Source: Frigoribacterium sp. ACAM 257 (GTDB taxonomy: Bacteria > Actinomycetota > Actinomycetes > Actinomycetales > Microbacteriaceae). From it: a stretch of 64,000 nucleotides of DNA. Position numbers and translations under genes: made by a program. Within the stretch, counting starts at the first letter, position 1. The number at the start of each line of letters is the position of its first letter. Positions 1 to 9,859 of this stretch are shown piece by piece. The DNA lies in the NCBI RefSeq assembly GCF_007954365.1, contig NZ_VOLO01000002.1:496001-560000 (forward strand), given 5' to 3'. The notes under the pieces were generated by a model. The model was not told where the DNA came from. It did not search any database and was given only the letters and a program-made list of their open reading frames with translations.

Positions 1-2
1 AC

Positions 3-59
3 CAGGCCGGGCAGCAGTCCGACCAGAGGGCCACGCGCCGGCGCGACCCCGAGTACTGA
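3..59 (+). CDS. C-terminal end of an upstream gene (partial)
   Basis: The reading frame starting at base 3 is open from the window edge to a TGA at 57-59 and encodes a polar, arginine-rich tail ending in RRRDPEY. A charged tail just before the SURF1 promoter fits the end of a gene on the same strand. Only 18 residues are visible, so the protein cannot be identified and the frame choice itself is uncertain. Confidence 0.3.
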   Translation, partial: QAGQQSDQRATRRRDPEY

Positions 60-121
60 CCCGGGCGCGGACGCAGGCAGCGTGCACGGTCGACACCCAG
101 CAGGCTCCCGCGAGGGCGCAG

Positions 122-127
122 GTACCA
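122..127 (+). promoter_or_regulatory. -10 box (TACCAT) for leaderless SURF1 mRNA
   Basis: TACCAT ends 8 nt before the GTG at 136, where transcription would be expected to start at or next to the start codon. There is no Shine-Dalgarno sequence in between. Confidence 0.45.
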
Positions 128-135
128 TCGGCCTC

Positions 136-951
136 GTGACCCGCACCGAGAACGCTCCCGTCTCGAGCGACGTCGACGTCCCCGCCTCCATGTGGGAGGT
201 CGCCCGGCGCCCCCGCTGGATCGCCATGCTCGCCCTCTGCCTGGTGATCGCGGGCATCTTCGCGTGGCTCGGACACTGGCAGATCGAGCGAAGCGTCGAG
301 AGCGGTCAAGAGGTCAACCCCGAGACCGAGACCGTCAAGGTGCTCAGCGACGTCGTCGACCCGCAGTCGTCCTTCTTCGACCGCGTCGGCGGGCAGATGG
401 TCACGGTCACCGGGCAGTTCGCGCCCGACGACTTCCGCGTCGTCGTCGACCGCTACAACGGCGGCGACCCCGGCTCGTGGCTGATCGGTCGTCTCGTCGA
501 CGACGCCGACGGGTCGTCGGTCGTCGTCGCCCTCGGCTGGAGCAGCGACGAGGGCGGTGCCGAGGCCGCCGAGCGCGCCGTGCCCACGGGCACGGTCACC
601 GTGACCGGCCGCTACATGCCGAGCGACCAGCCCTCCGACGGCGACTTCCGCGAGGGGCGGGAGAACGTCGTGTCGGTGCCGATGCTCGTCAACGAGTGGA
701 CCGACCTCGACGGCGACGTCTACTCCGGCTACGTCGTGTCCGCCGACCCGGTCGACGGCCTCGCCGCCATCGACTCCGTCGCCCCCGAGAGCGACCGCTC
801 GCTCAACTGGCTGAACGTCTTCTACGCGATCGAGTGGGTCGTGTTCGCCGGCTTCGCGATCTTCCTGTGGTTCCGGCTCGTGCGAGACCGCTTCGAGCGC
901 GACGTCGACGAGGCCGAGGAGGCGCGGCTCGAGGGGGCGACCGCCTCCTGA
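136..951 (+). CDS. SURF1 family cytochrome oxidase assembly protein
   Basis: The protein (271 aa from GTG 136) has the SURF1 layout: a short N-terminal tail, a membrane helix (WIAMLALCLVIAGIFAWLG) followed by HWQIER, a long extracytoplasmic domain, and a second helix near the C-terminus (FYAIEWVVFAGFAIFLWF). SURF1 proteins help insert heme a into the aa3-type cytochrome c oxidase at the membrane. The frame is open back to a GTG at 82, giving 18 extra residues. I prefer 136 because a TACCAT -10 box lies 8 nt upstream, matching the leaderless pattern of several genes here. The family call rests on topology and the N-terminal WQ motif; the loop domain is weakly conserved. Confidence 0.85.
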   Translation: MTRTENAPVSSDVDVPASMWEVARRPRWIAMLALCLVIAGIFAWLGHWQIERSVESGQEVNPETETVKVLSDVVDPQSSFFDRVGGQMVTVTGQFAPDDFRVVVDRYNGGDPGSWLIGRLVDDADGSSVVVALGWSSDEGGAEAAERAVPTGTVTVTGRYMPSDQPSDGDFREGRENVVSVPMLVNEWTDLDGDVYSGYVVSADPVDGLAAIDSVAPESDRSLNWLNVFYAIEWVVFAGFAIFLWFRLVRDRFERDVDEAEEARLEGATAS

Positions 952-1037
952 CCTGCTCCTCCTTCGCTCGCCGACCCGCGCCTCCTTCGCCGGCTCGACG
1001 ACGACCGACCCCGCCCTGGCCCCGCCGCCTCCGCGGG

Positions 1038-1043
1038 TAGGAT
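1038..1043 (+). promoter_or_regulatory. -10 box (TAGGAT) before the DUF3817 gene
   Basis: TAGGAT ends 7 nt before the ATG at 1051 with no ribosome binding site between, predicting a leaderless transcript that would also carry guaA. Confidence 0.55.
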
Positions 1044-1050
1044 CGAGGCC

Positions 1051-1490
1051 ATGCCCCTGAAGCCCCGGCAACGCGACATCCCGAAGATCCCGGGTGCCGT
1101 CAAGTTCTACAAGATCTCCGCCTACGTCACCGGCGTGATGCTGCTGTTGCTCGTCTTCGAGATGGCCTTCAAGTACACGCCCCTGCAGCTCGAGATGCAG
1201 CTCGGCGGCGAGGGCGGGTTCCTCGTGCCCGTCGACTCGATCACCACCGGCTTCAACCTGTCGACCGCGATCCTCATCGCGCACGGCTGGCTCTACGTCG
1301 TCTACCTCTTCGCCGACTTCCGCCTCTGGAGCCTGATGCGGTGGCCGTTCTCGCGGTTCATCATCATCGCCCTCGGCGGCGTCGTGCCGTTCCTCTCGTT
1401 CTTCGTCGAGAGCCACATGACCAAGCTGGCGATGCGTGAGCACGCAGCGCTGGTCGCCGAGCCCACCCCCAGCACCCAGGGAGCCCCCGC

Positions 1491-1494
<4 letters not shown>
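1051..1494 (+). CDS. DUF3817 family integral membrane protein
   Basis: A 147-residue protein with about three hydrophobic helices (around residues 25-43, 70-90 and 103-120), flanked by basic residues. The pattern ([21 protein letters not shown], then [23 protein letters not shown]) matches the DUF3817 family, common in actinobacteria and of unknown function. Its GTGA overlap with guaA (the TGA at 1492-1494 shares bases with the guaA GTG at 1491) implies one transcript and coupled translation. Members often sit beside guaA in related genomes, but no biochemical link is established. Confidence 0.85.
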
Positions 1495-3077
<1,583 letters not shown>

Positions 3078-3106
3078 CGCCGCTCCGCCTCTGACGGCGC
3101 CAGCGC

Positions 3107-3162
3107 GACGCGAAAGCGACGAAACGACGTGATCTTCCACGTTGTTTCGTCGCTTTCGCGTT
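3107..3162. terminator. Long hairpin between convergent genes (hairpin family S, copy 1)
   Basis: Two 25-base arms (3107-3131 and 3138-3162) pair with two mismatches around a 6-base loop. It lies between guaA (+) and the Bax-inhibitor gene (-) and could act as a bidirectional terminator. There is no U-tract. The arm core GCGAAAGCGACGAA recurs in hairpins at 19553-19612 and, diverged, at 45384-45439, so it is also a dispersed repeat. Confidence 0.65.
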
Positions 3163-3198
3163 GGTACCCCGTCGTGGGAGGCGCGGCGGGGGCACGAA

Positions 3199-3236
3199 GA
3201 GGCGGGGCCCGTCCCTCTCGGAACGAGCCCCGCCTC
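3199..3236 (-). terminator. Hairpin downstream of the Bax-inhibitor gene
   Basis: Perfect 10-base arms GAGGCGGGGC (3199-3208) and GCCCCGCCTC (3227-3236) with an 18-base loop lie just past the stop codon of the minus-strand gene, as expected for its terminator. Confidence 0.55.
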
Positions 3237-3252
3237 CTGATGTCGCCGCTCG

Positions 3253-4092
3253 TTACTCGCTGCCTCGCAGGATGGCGAGCATGCGCAGGATCTCCACGTA
3301 GAGCCAGACCACGGTCATGACGATGCCGAACGCGGCAGACCAGCCGTAGATGCTCGGGGCGCCGCGCTCGACGCCGGTCTTGACCTGGTCGAAGTCGAGA
3401 ACGAGGGAGTACGCGGCCATCAGGACGACGGCGATGCCGATGAGGAAGCCGATCGGGATGCCGAAGATGTCGCCGCCGCGGAGGCCCCAGGGGTTGCTGT
3501 TCGCGCCGAAGGCCATGAGCCCGAGGTTCAACAGCGAGAAGAGGCCGTAGCTCACCATGCCGATCATGAAGATCTTCGTGGCGCGCTTCGACGCGCGGAC
3601 CTTGCCGCTCTTGAAGAGGAGCAGGGTGACGACGAAGACCGCGGCGGTGCCGAGCAGGGCCTGCGTGACGATGCCGTCGAACTGAGCCTCGAAGATCGAC
3701 GAGATGCCGCCGACGAAGAGACCCTGGGCCGCCGAGTAGGCGAGCACGAGGCCGGCCGACGGGCGCTTCTTGAAGATGTTGACGAGCGCGAGCACGAAGC
3801 CCGCGATGGCGCCGACGATGGCGAGTGCCGGGACGAACCAGCCGACCGCCGCTCCGACGAGCAGGACGGCGAAGGCGATGACCGTCTTCGTGATCGTGTC
3901 CTCGTAGGTCATGCGGTCGGTCTCGGCCGGGCCGGCGGCGGGCTGCGTGTACAGATCCTGCAGCTGCTCGGCGGTCATGCCGTTGTACTCGACCGGGCGC
4001 TGTCCCGCAGCGGCGCGCTCCTGCCGGATGACGGCGGCGCCCTTCTCCGAGAAGGCCGGCGACTGACTGAAGCCGGGATTCGAGAATGCCAA
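3253..4092 (-). CDS. Bax inhibitor-1/YccA family membrane protein
   Basis: A 279-residue protein with a polar N-terminal region of about 70 residues (containing an IRQERAAAGQRP stretch) and then seven hydrophobic helices. Segments such as VLLVGAAVGWFVPALAIVG, GLVLAYSAAQGLFVGGIS and IFMIGMVSYGLFSLLNL fit the Bax inhibitor-1/YccA family, which includes pH-sensitive calcium leak channels; no bacterial role can be assigned here. I chose the TTG at 4092-4090 because AGAGGAAC lies just upstream and a possible longer frame has no support. It is convergent with guaA. Confidence 0.85.
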   Translation of the reverse strand: MAFSNPGFSQSPAFSEKGAAVIRQERAAAGQRPVEYNGMTAEQLQDLYTQPAAGPAETDRMTYEDTITKTVIAFAVLLVGAAVGWFVPALAIVGAIAGFVLALVNIFKKRPSAGLVLAYSAAQGLFVGGISSIFEAQFDGIVTQALLGTAAVFVVTLLLFKSGKVRASKRATKIFMIGMVSYGLFSLLNLGLMAFGANSNPWGLRGGDIFGIPIGFLIGIAVVLMAAYSLVLDFDQVKTGVERGAPSIYGWSAAFGIVMTVVWLYVEILRMLAILRGSE

Positions 4093-4322
4093 GGGAGTTC
4101 CTCTTCTGGTCGTGAGACGTGGTCGCGACGCGAGGTGCTGTGTGCTGCGTCGCCGTACAGAAGAGGCTAACGGGTGTCGGCCAGGGGAGGGCTGGGGATT
4201 TGCCTGATGAGGCCCGTATTCGCGACAGGCGAACGTGCACCGGCTGCACGGTTGTACCCTCTCTCGGCCGGGGGCGCGGCTGCCTGCCGACGCCGCGCCT
4301 CCTCGGCGTCGCCCGCCGCCGG

Positions 4323-4328
4323 TACCGT
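4323..4328 (+). promoter_or_regulatory. -10 box (TACCGT) for leaderless GDPD mRNA
   Basis: TACCGT ends 7 nt before the ATG at 4336, with no ribosome binding site between. Confidence 0.5.
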
Positions 4329-4335
4329 GGCTGGC

Positions 4336-5343
4336 ATGTCGCCTCGCCCCCTCGTCATCGCCCACCGCGGAGCCAGCGGGCACCGGCCCGAGCACGGGGA
4401 GGCGGCCTACCGCCTGGCGATCGAGCTGGGGGCCGACGCGATCGAGCCCGACATCGTGCCCACCCGCGACGGCGTTCTCGTGCTGCGGCACGAGAACGAG
4501 ATCTCGGGCACGACCGACGTCGCCGACCACGCTGAGTTCGCCGACCGGCGCACCACGAAGCAGATCGAGGACAAGGAGGTGGCGGGCTGGTTCACCGAGG
4601 ACTTCACCTGGGCAGAGCTCAGCACCCTGACCGTGCGCGAGCGCCTGCCGCACCTCCGTCCGCTCAGTGCCGCGCACGACGGCGAGGGTGGCATCCAGCG
4701 GCTGAGCGACCTGCTCCGGCTGCTCGACGACGCCCCTCGGCCGGTCGGCCTCGTCGCCGAGGTGAAGCACGCCCAGCACTTCGAGGCGCTCGGGCTGCCC
4801 CTCGACGAGCTCGTCGCCGCCGAGCTGGCCGAGCACGGCTGGGCGGACGACCCGCGCCTCACCGTCGAGAGCTTCGAGCAGACCGTGCTCTGGCAGCTCC
4901 GTGAGAGAGGCGTCGGCGGCCGCCTCGTGTGGCTGGTCGAGAAGGCGGGCTCGGCGGCCGACCAGGTCGCCCGGCTCGGCTCGGCGGCGCCGACCTACGC
5001 TGACCAGCTCGACGAGGCGTCGCTGGCCGCCCTGGCGCGGCAGGGCCTGCACGGGGTCTCGTTCGACAAGGCGATGCTGCTCCGCGCCTCCGGCGAGACC
5101 CGGCCCGAGCTGGTCGACCGGGCGCACGCGGCCGGTCTCGACGTTTTCACGTGGACGCTGCGGATCGAGAACGCGTTCCTCGCGAAGGGCAACCGCCAGG
5201 CCGGCGGCAAGGAGGCGGAGGGCGACTGGGAGTCGGAGTTCGCCGACCTGATGGCGCTCGGCCTCGACGGCGTCTTCGCCGACCACCCCGAGCGCGCGGT
5301 CGCGGTGCGCGAGGGGCTGTGGGGGCGAGGTCATGAGCGCTGA
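4336..5343 (+). CDS. Glycerophosphodiester phosphodiesterase
   Basis: A 335-residue TIM-barrel phosphodiesterase that splits glycerophosphodiesters into sn-glycerol 3-phosphate and an alcohol. Active-site motifs are at the N-terminus: AHRGASG followed by PEH, then IEPDIVPTRDGVLVLRHE, with the metal-binding Glu and Asp and the second catalytic histidine. Further on, GLVAEVKH and VFADHPER fit the rest of the barrel. There is no signal peptide, so it is probably cytoplasmic. The frame stays open upstream to 4174, but the -10 box at 4323 and the HRGA motif so close to the ATG favour 4336. It overlaps the next gene by 11 bases. Confidence 0.92.
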   Translation: MSPRPLVIAHRGASGHRPEHGEAAYRLAIELGADAIEPDIVPTRDGVLVLRHENEISGTTDVADHAEFADRRTTKQIEDKEVAGWFTEDFTWAELSTLTVRERLPHLRPLSAAHDGEGGIQRLSDLLRLLDDAPRPVGLVAEVKHAQHFEALGLPLDELVAAELAEHGWADDPRLTVESFEQTVLWQLRERGVGGRLVWLVEKAGSAADQVARLGSAAPTYADQLDEASLAALARQGLHGVSFDKAMLLRASGETRPELVDRAHAAGLDVFTWTLRIENAFLAKGNRQAGGKEAEGDWESEFADLMALGLDGVFADHPERAVAVREGLWGRGHER

Positions 5344-5959
5344 CCGCTGGTGGCAGCGCTCGGAGGTGCTGCTGGTGCGGGCGGTCGTCGCCTGCCTCGG
5401 TGCCCTCGTGCTCACTCTCGTGCAGGTGCCGGTCGCCGTCTTCTGGGCCGGGTGGGTGGTGGCGGGCCCCGTCTCGGCCGCGCAGGGAACCGGTGCGGGC
5501 CTGTTCGTCGCCGGTCCCTTCGCCGCGACGATGTGCGGCCTGGTCGTGAGCTCCGTCCTGAGCACCAGCGTCGTGCCGGCCGTCTGGGGCGCGCGCGTCC
5601 GCGCACGACGACACGAGGAGGCGGTGGCCCAGCGCACGGGACGCTCGCCGCACCTCCCCGACTCCGACCTCGAGGTCCGCTGGCTGCTGACCGGAGTGCG
5701 GTTCGCGGGCTTCTTCTTCACGGCGGTGCACACCGGTGACGAGCGGAGGCCGGGCGCTGACGCGGCCCGGCGGCTGCCGCCCCGGCCGGAGCGGTGGCTC
5801 GCACCGGTGCGGCCGTTCCGGGCCCCCTGGCCGAGCCGGCTCTTCGACCACGTGCGCACGAGCGCACCGCGCGGGACGTGGTACGTCGTCTTCTTCGCCG
5901 CCCTCGCCCAGATGGGCCTCTCCGCGCTCGTGGCGTGGGCGGCCGGCGTCCCGCTCTGA
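5333..5959 (+). CDS. Hypothetical membrane protein
   Basis: A 208-residue protein I do not recognise. It has two or three hydrophobic helices in the first 90 residues (VVACLGALVLTLVQVPVAVF, then a glycine/alanine-rich one), a basic arginine-rich loop, a proline/arginine-rich region, and a last helix near the C-terminus (WYVVFFAALAQMGLSALVAW). The start overlaps the end of the phosphodiesterase gene, so the two are probably co-transcribed and translationally coupled. No catalytic motif is visible. Confidence 0.7.
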   Translation: MSADRWWQRSEVLLVRAVVACLGALVLTLVQVPVAVFWAGWVVAGPVSAAQGTGAGLFVAGPFAATMCGLVVSSVLSTSVVPAVWGARVRARRHEEAVAQRTGRSPHLPDSDLEVRWLLTGVRFAGFFFTAVHTGDERRPGADAARRLPPRPERWLAPVRPFRAPWPSRLFDHVRTSAPRGTWYVVFFAALAQMGLSALVAWAAGVPL

Positions 5960-6010
5960 CCTCGGCGTCCAGCACTGCCCACGACCGGCTCGGATGTCGG
6001 GGGCCCGGCT

Positions 6011-6016
6011 TAGACT
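6011..6016 (+). promoter_or_regulatory. -10 box (TAGACT) before pcrA
   Basis: TAGACT ends 9 nt before the ATG at 6026 with no ribosome binding site between. The spacing is slightly longer than in the other leaderless candidates. Confidence 0.45.
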
Positions 6017-6025
6017 GGCCGCGCC

Positions 6026-8449
6026 ATGACGATCGTGCTCGAGCCCTCTGACGCTTCCGGTTCTGCCGGTGATCCCCTGACCGCGGGGCTGAACCCGCAG
6101 CAGAAAGAGGCGGTCGAGTATCGCGGGCAGTCGCTGCTGATCGTCGCCGGTGCCGGCTCGGGCAAGACGAGCGTGCTGACCCGCCGCATCGCCGGGCTGA
6201 TCGCGACGCGCGAGGCCTGGCCGAGCCAGATCCTCGCCATCACCTTCACGAACAAGGCCGCGGCCGAGATGCGCGAGCGCGTGCAGCAGCTCGTCGGCCA
6301 GGCGGCCGAGGGCATGTGGATCTCGACGTTCCACTCGGCGTGCGTGCGCATCCTGCGTCGTGAGGCCGAGCAGTTCGGCTTCACGAAGAGCTTCACGATC
6401 TACGACTCGGCCGACTCGAAGGCGCTGCTCAAGCGCATCCTCAAGCAGCTCGACGCCGACTCTCTCGGCTTCACCGTCAGCCAGGCGGCGGGCAAGATCT
6501 CGAAGCTCAAGAACGAACTCAGCGACGTCGAGACGTACGCACGGCAGATCAACGCGGGCGACCCGCAAGACGTGATGTTCCTCGAGATCTTCCGGCAGTA
6601 CACGCGGTCGCTGCAGCAGGCGAACGCGTTCGACTTCGACGACCTCATCTCGCAGACCGTGTTCCTGTTCCGGGCGTTCCCGCACGTGGCGGCGACGTAC
6701 CAGCGGCGGTTCCGCCACCTGCTCGTCGACGAGTACCAAGACACCAACCACGCGCAGTACGCGCTGATCCGCGAGCTGACGCGTCCCGTCGACCCCGAAC
6801 ACGTCGACGCCCTCGAGCGCGGCGGGCAGTTCGTGCAGTCGATGCGCGACGGCAGTGGTCGCATCCCCGGGGCGTCGCTGACGGTGGTCGGCGACAGCGA
6901 CCAGTCGATCTACGCGTTCCGCGGCGCCGACATCCGCAACATCGTCGAGTTCGAGCGCGACTTCCCCAACTCGAAAGTGGTGCTGCTCGAGCAGAACTAC
7001 CGCTCGACCCAGAACATCCTCGACGCGGCCAACGCCGTCATCGCCAACAACTTCGACCGGCAGGCCAAGAACCTGTTCACGACGGTCGGCGAGGGCGCCA
7101 AGATCGTCGGGTTCACGGGCTACACCGGGCACGACGAGGCGCAGTTCGTCGCCGACGAGATCGCGAAGCTGCACGAGCAGGGCACGGCCTACAAAGACGT
7201 CGCGGTCTTCTACCGCACCAACTCGCAGACCCGTGCACTCGAAGAGATCTTCATCCGCTCGGCGATCCCGTACCGGGTGCTCGGCGGCACGAAGTTCTAC
7301 GAGCGTGCCGAGATCAAAGACGCGATGGCGTACCTGATCACGGTCGCGAACCCCTCCGACCCGATGGCGCTGCGCCGCATCATGAACGTGCCGAAGCGCG
7401 GCATCGGCCCGGCGACCGAGACGGCGATGCAGCGCTGGGCCGACGAGCGCGAGGCTCCTCTGCGCGACGCCATGCGCAACGCCCGTGAACTCGGCCTCGG
7501 CCCCAAGGTGACCGGGGCGATCACCGGTCTCGCGACCCTGCTCGACGAGGTGCAGGCGACGGCCGACACCGCGCCGGTGCACGAGATCCTCACCCGGCTG
7601 ATCGAGGGCAGCGGCCTGGTGGAGGCGTTGCGGGCGTCGAGAGACCCGCAAGACGAGGCGCGGGCCGAGAACATCGACGAGCTCGTCGCGGTCACGAAAG
7701 AGTTCCAGCGGAACAACCCCGACGGCACCCTGCTCGACTTCCTCACCGAGGTGACGCTGGTCGCCGCAGCCGACGACCTCGACGACTCGAGCGGCACCGT
7801 TTCGCTGATGACGCTGCACACGGCGAAGGGCCTCGAGTACGAGGCGGTGTTCCTCACCGGCGTCGAAGAAGACCTGCTGCCGCACCGCATGTCGGCGAGC
7901 GAGCCCGGCGGCCCTGCGGAAGAGCGCCGGCTGTTCTACGTCGGCATCACGCGTGCCCGCAAGCAGCTGTTCCTGTCGCTCGCGATGACCCGCGCCCAGT
8001 TCGGCGAGGTGAACGTGGCGATGCCGTCGCGCTACCTACAAGAGATTCCGGTCGACCTGATCGACTGGAAGCAGTCGCCCGGCATGGCGAACAGCCGAGG
8101 AGGCACCCAGCCGCGGGCGCTCAACGCGCGTCGCGAGGGCGGCCCGGACACGAACCGCGGGGCGACCCCGCGCGCGTCGGGCGGCTACGGCAGCGGCAGC
8201 TACGACCGCGCCACGGCGGCGGCGAAGACGAAGCCGAAGACCGAGTGGGCGAACCGCGTCACCGGCACGGTGCGCGACAACGGCGACCTGGTGCTCGAGA
8301 CGGGCGATCGCATCTCGCACGTCGACTTCGGCGAGGGCCGCGTCATGGCCGTCACCGGCGAGGGCGCCCGCCGCATCGCCGAGGTGCTCTTCGACACCGC
8401 CGGCCGCAAGAAGCTGCTGATCAAGGTCGCGCCGATCGAGAAGGTCTAG
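6026..8449 (+). CDS. pcrA: ATP-dependent DNA helicase PcrA/UvrD
   Basis: An 807-residue superfamily 1A 3'-5' helicase for nucleotide excision repair and replication-fork maintenance. Motif Q is seen as LNPQQKEAV, Walker A as AGAGSGKT (residues 42-49), motif Ia as ITFTNKAAAEMR, Walker B as LLVDEYQDTNHAQY, motif III as VVGDSDQSIYAFRGA, motif IV as EQNYRST, motif V as LMTLHTAKGLEYEAVFLTG, and motif VI as RRLFYVGITRARKQL. The C-terminal 60 residues (DRISHVDFGEGRVMAV) form the PcrA/UvrD Tudor-like domain that contacts RNA polymerase. A glycine-rich linker lies just before it. It is complete and typical in length. Confidence 0.97.
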   Translation: MTIVLEPSDASGSAGDPLTAGLNPQQKEAVEYRGQSLLIVAGAGSGKTSVLTRRIAGLIATREAWPSQILAITFTNKAAAEMRERVQQLVGQAAEGMWISTFHSACVRILRREAEQFGFTKSFTIYDSADSKALLKRILKQLDADSLGFTVSQAAGKISKLKNELSDVETYARQINAGDPQDVMFLEIFRQYTRSLQQANAFDFDDLISQTVFLFRAFPHVAATYQRRFRHLLVDEYQDTNHAQYALIRELTRPVDPEHVDALERGGQFVQSMRDGSGRIPGASLTVVGDSDQSIYAFRGADIRNIVEFERDFPNSKVVLLEQNYRSTQNILDAANAVIANNFDRQAKNLFTTVGEGAKIVGFTGYTGHDEAQFVADEIAKLHEQGTAYKDVAVFYRTNSQTRALEEIFIRSAIPYRVLGGTKFYERAEIKDAMAYLITVANPSDPMALRRIMNVPKRGIGPATETAMQRWADEREAPLRDAMRNARELGLGPKVTGAITGLATLLDEVQATADTAPVHEILTRLIEGSGLVEALRASRDPQDEARAENIDELVAVTKEFQRNNPDGTLLDFLTEVTLVAAADDLDDSSGTVSLMTLHTAKGLEYEAVFLTGVEEDLLPHRMSASEPGGPAEERRLFYVGITRARKQLFLSLAMTRAQFGEVNVAMPSRYLQEIPVDLIDWKQSPGMANSRGGTQPRALNARREGGPDTNRGATPRASGGYGSGSYDRATAAAKTKPKTEWANRVTGTVRDNGDLVLETGDRISHVDFGEGRVMAVTGEGARRIAEVLFDTAGRKKLLIKVAPIEKV

Positions 8450-8450
8450 A

Positions 8451-8470
8451 CGCCCAGGCGCAGCTGGGCG
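8451..8470. terminator. Short hairpin between convergent pcrA and FHA genes
   Basis: CGCCCAG (8451-8457) and CTGGGCG (8464-8470) pair across a 6-base loop directly after the pcrA stop and before the end of the convergent FHA gene. Confidence 0.5.
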
Positions 8471-8481
8471 CTCCCGGAGCC

Positions 8482-9105
8482 CTAGGAGCTCGGGCGAGCC
8501 TCCTGCAGGGACGCCGTCGTTCCGCCCAGGTGGACGACGTCGCCGATGCTCAGCGTGAGCGGGGCTCCCGGCGCCAGCTCGACCATCGCGCCTCGGAGCT
8601 GCCTCACGGTCGTCCCGTTCCCGGAGCCCAGGTCGGTGATCGTCACGACGCCGTGGGCGTCGACGACGAGGCGAGCGTGTTCGCGCGACAGCGACCTCGA
8701 CTCATCGGTGAGCTCGAGCCGCGCGGTCGTGGACACCTCCTGATCAGCCGCCGCGAGGCGACGACGGCCCACGATCAGGCCCTCGGAGGTGACCCGAGCC
8801 CTCGTCCCGTCAGGGAGGCACAGGTCGTGAGCGCGATGAGCGTCGTGAGCGCCGTCAGTGCGGTGAGCGTCCCGCGGGGCAGCTGGGACAGGCGCTGAGG
8901 TGGCCGACGCCTCCGACCAGGTGGTCAGGCCGATCCGCAGGGGAGGGGGGAGGTCGAGCGACGGGACCCCAGCCGGGAACGGCAGGCGGACCACCTTGCT
9001 GAGGAGGCCGTCGCGTCGCAGCACCTCGACATCGTCCTCGCTGAAGTGTTCTCGATGCTGCGGCGCCCGTCGGCGATCCCTCCACGAGTCCGATCTCCGT
9101 GCCAT
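8482..9105 (-). CDS. FHA domain protein of the type VII secretion island
   Basis: A 207-residue protein whose C-terminal half is a forkhead-associated domain binding phosphothreonine: GLIVGRR, then SRSLSREHARL with the conserved Ser/His of the binding face, then ITDLGSGNGTTV. The first 100 residues are basic then low-complexity and rich in Ala, His and Asp. A good AGGAG lies about 9 nt upstream of the ATG. The gene is divergent from the WXG100 gene across a 96-bp gap. FHA proteins occur in many ESX-type loci, where they are thought to sense Ser/Thr kinase signals; that role here is inferred from position. Confidence 0.85.
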   Translation of the reverse strand: MARRSDSWRDRRRAPQHREHFSEDDVEVLRRDGLLSKVVRLPFPAGVPSLDLPPPLRIGLTTWSEASATSAPVPAAPRDAHRTDGAHDAHRAHDLCLPDGTRARVTSEGLIVGRRRLAAADQEVSTTARLELTDESRSLSREHARLVVDAHGVVTITDLGSGNGTTVRQLRGAMVELAPGAPLTLSIGDVVHLGGTTASLQEARPSS

Positions 9106-9201
9106 CTCGTCTCCTGCCTGTGGATGATTACCCGAACGGTCTGTCCATGTGACATGTTAATGCCATGCGATCCGCTGCGGGTCGCGCAGAGAGGACCACC
9201 C

Positions 9202-9495
9202 ATGGCAAACGTCTCCGTCACCTTCGACGACATCCGGACCCAGGCGACACAACTCCGCAACGGACAGCGGACCATCGAGGACCAGCTGAGTCAGCTCAAA
9301 TCGCAGATCGACGACCTGGTCGGCTCGGGCTTCGTCACCGACCGCTCCTCCAAGGCCTTCGACGCGTCGTACACCGAGTTCACCAGTGGTGCGAGCAAGA
9401 CGATCCAAGCGATCGAGGGCATGGCCGGGTTCCTCGAGGGCGCTGCCGACGCCTTGCAGAGCACCGACGAGCAACTCGCCAGCAGCCTCCGCTGA
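9202..9495 (+). CDS. WXG100 family type VII secretion target (ESAT-6-like)
   Basis: A 97-residue, almost entirely helical protein of WXG100 size. Two helices are separated near residues 37-44 by a turn that reads GSGFVTDRSS instead of a Trp-X-Gly motif; the helices continue as FDASYTEFTSGASKTIQAIEGMAGFLEGAADALQ. Such tryptophan-less variants are known in the family. WXG100 proteins are exported as helical hairpin dimers by EccC/EssC ATPases, one of which is encoded at 13015-17457. GAGAGGACC precedes the ATG at a good distance. The frame is open upstream but lacks a better start. No C-terminal YxxxD/E signal is visible. Confidence 0.85.
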   Translation: MANVSVTFDDIRTQATQLRNGQRTIEDQLSQLKSQIDDLVGSGFVTDRSSKAFDASYTEFTSGASKTIQAIEGMAGFLEGAADALQSTDEQLASSLR

Positions 9496-9568
9496 GGCCT
9501 GGACCGCTGACGGATGCCCGTCTCGCCGAGGAGGCGGGGCGGGCGTCCCCCTGAGAGAAGGAGAAGAC

Positions 9569-9859
9569 ATGGCTCGATCGAGCCTCACCGTCGACACGGA
9601 AGACCTCCGTTCGCTCTTCGCGACGCTCGGAGAGGTGAAGTCGGCGTTCGAGTCGGGGCGCGACTGTGTCGACGACGCGGACGCCTGCGGCCACGCCGGC
9701 CTCGTGCAGCGCGTCCGGTCGTTCTCCACCGGGTGGGACGACACACGGCGGCGCCTGGCAGAAGCGATCGGCGACCTGGGCACGTCCGCGCGCGGCATCG
9801 CGGACGGCTTCGACGACGCCGACGCCGAACTGGCGGCGTCGTTGGCGGGTGACGACTGA
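9569..9859 (+). CDS. EspC/DUF2580-like small type VII partner protein
   Basis: A 96-residue helical protein preceded by an AAGGAG ribosome binding site. Its second half (GLVQRVRSFSTGWDDTRRRLAEAIGDLG, then a DDADAELAASLAG end) resembles the EspC/DUF2580 group of ESX-associated proteins: a tryptophan in the hinge, then an amphipathic helix, then a D-rich tail. This is pattern recognition, not a verified match. Its stop overlaps the start of the next gene (TGATGG), placing it in the operon. It is probably co-exported with, or a chaperone for, the larger downstream protein. Confidence 0.65.
   Translation: MARSSLTVDTEDLRSLFATLGEVKSAFESGRDCVDDADACGHAGLVQRVRSFSTGWDDTRRRLAEAIGDLGTSARGIADGFDDADAELAASLAGDD

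Noticed and set aside
5147-7885. 912-codon open frame antisense to pcrA
   Set aside because: The product is Val/Arg/Asp-rich without domains, and pcrA with full helicase motifs occupies the other strand.
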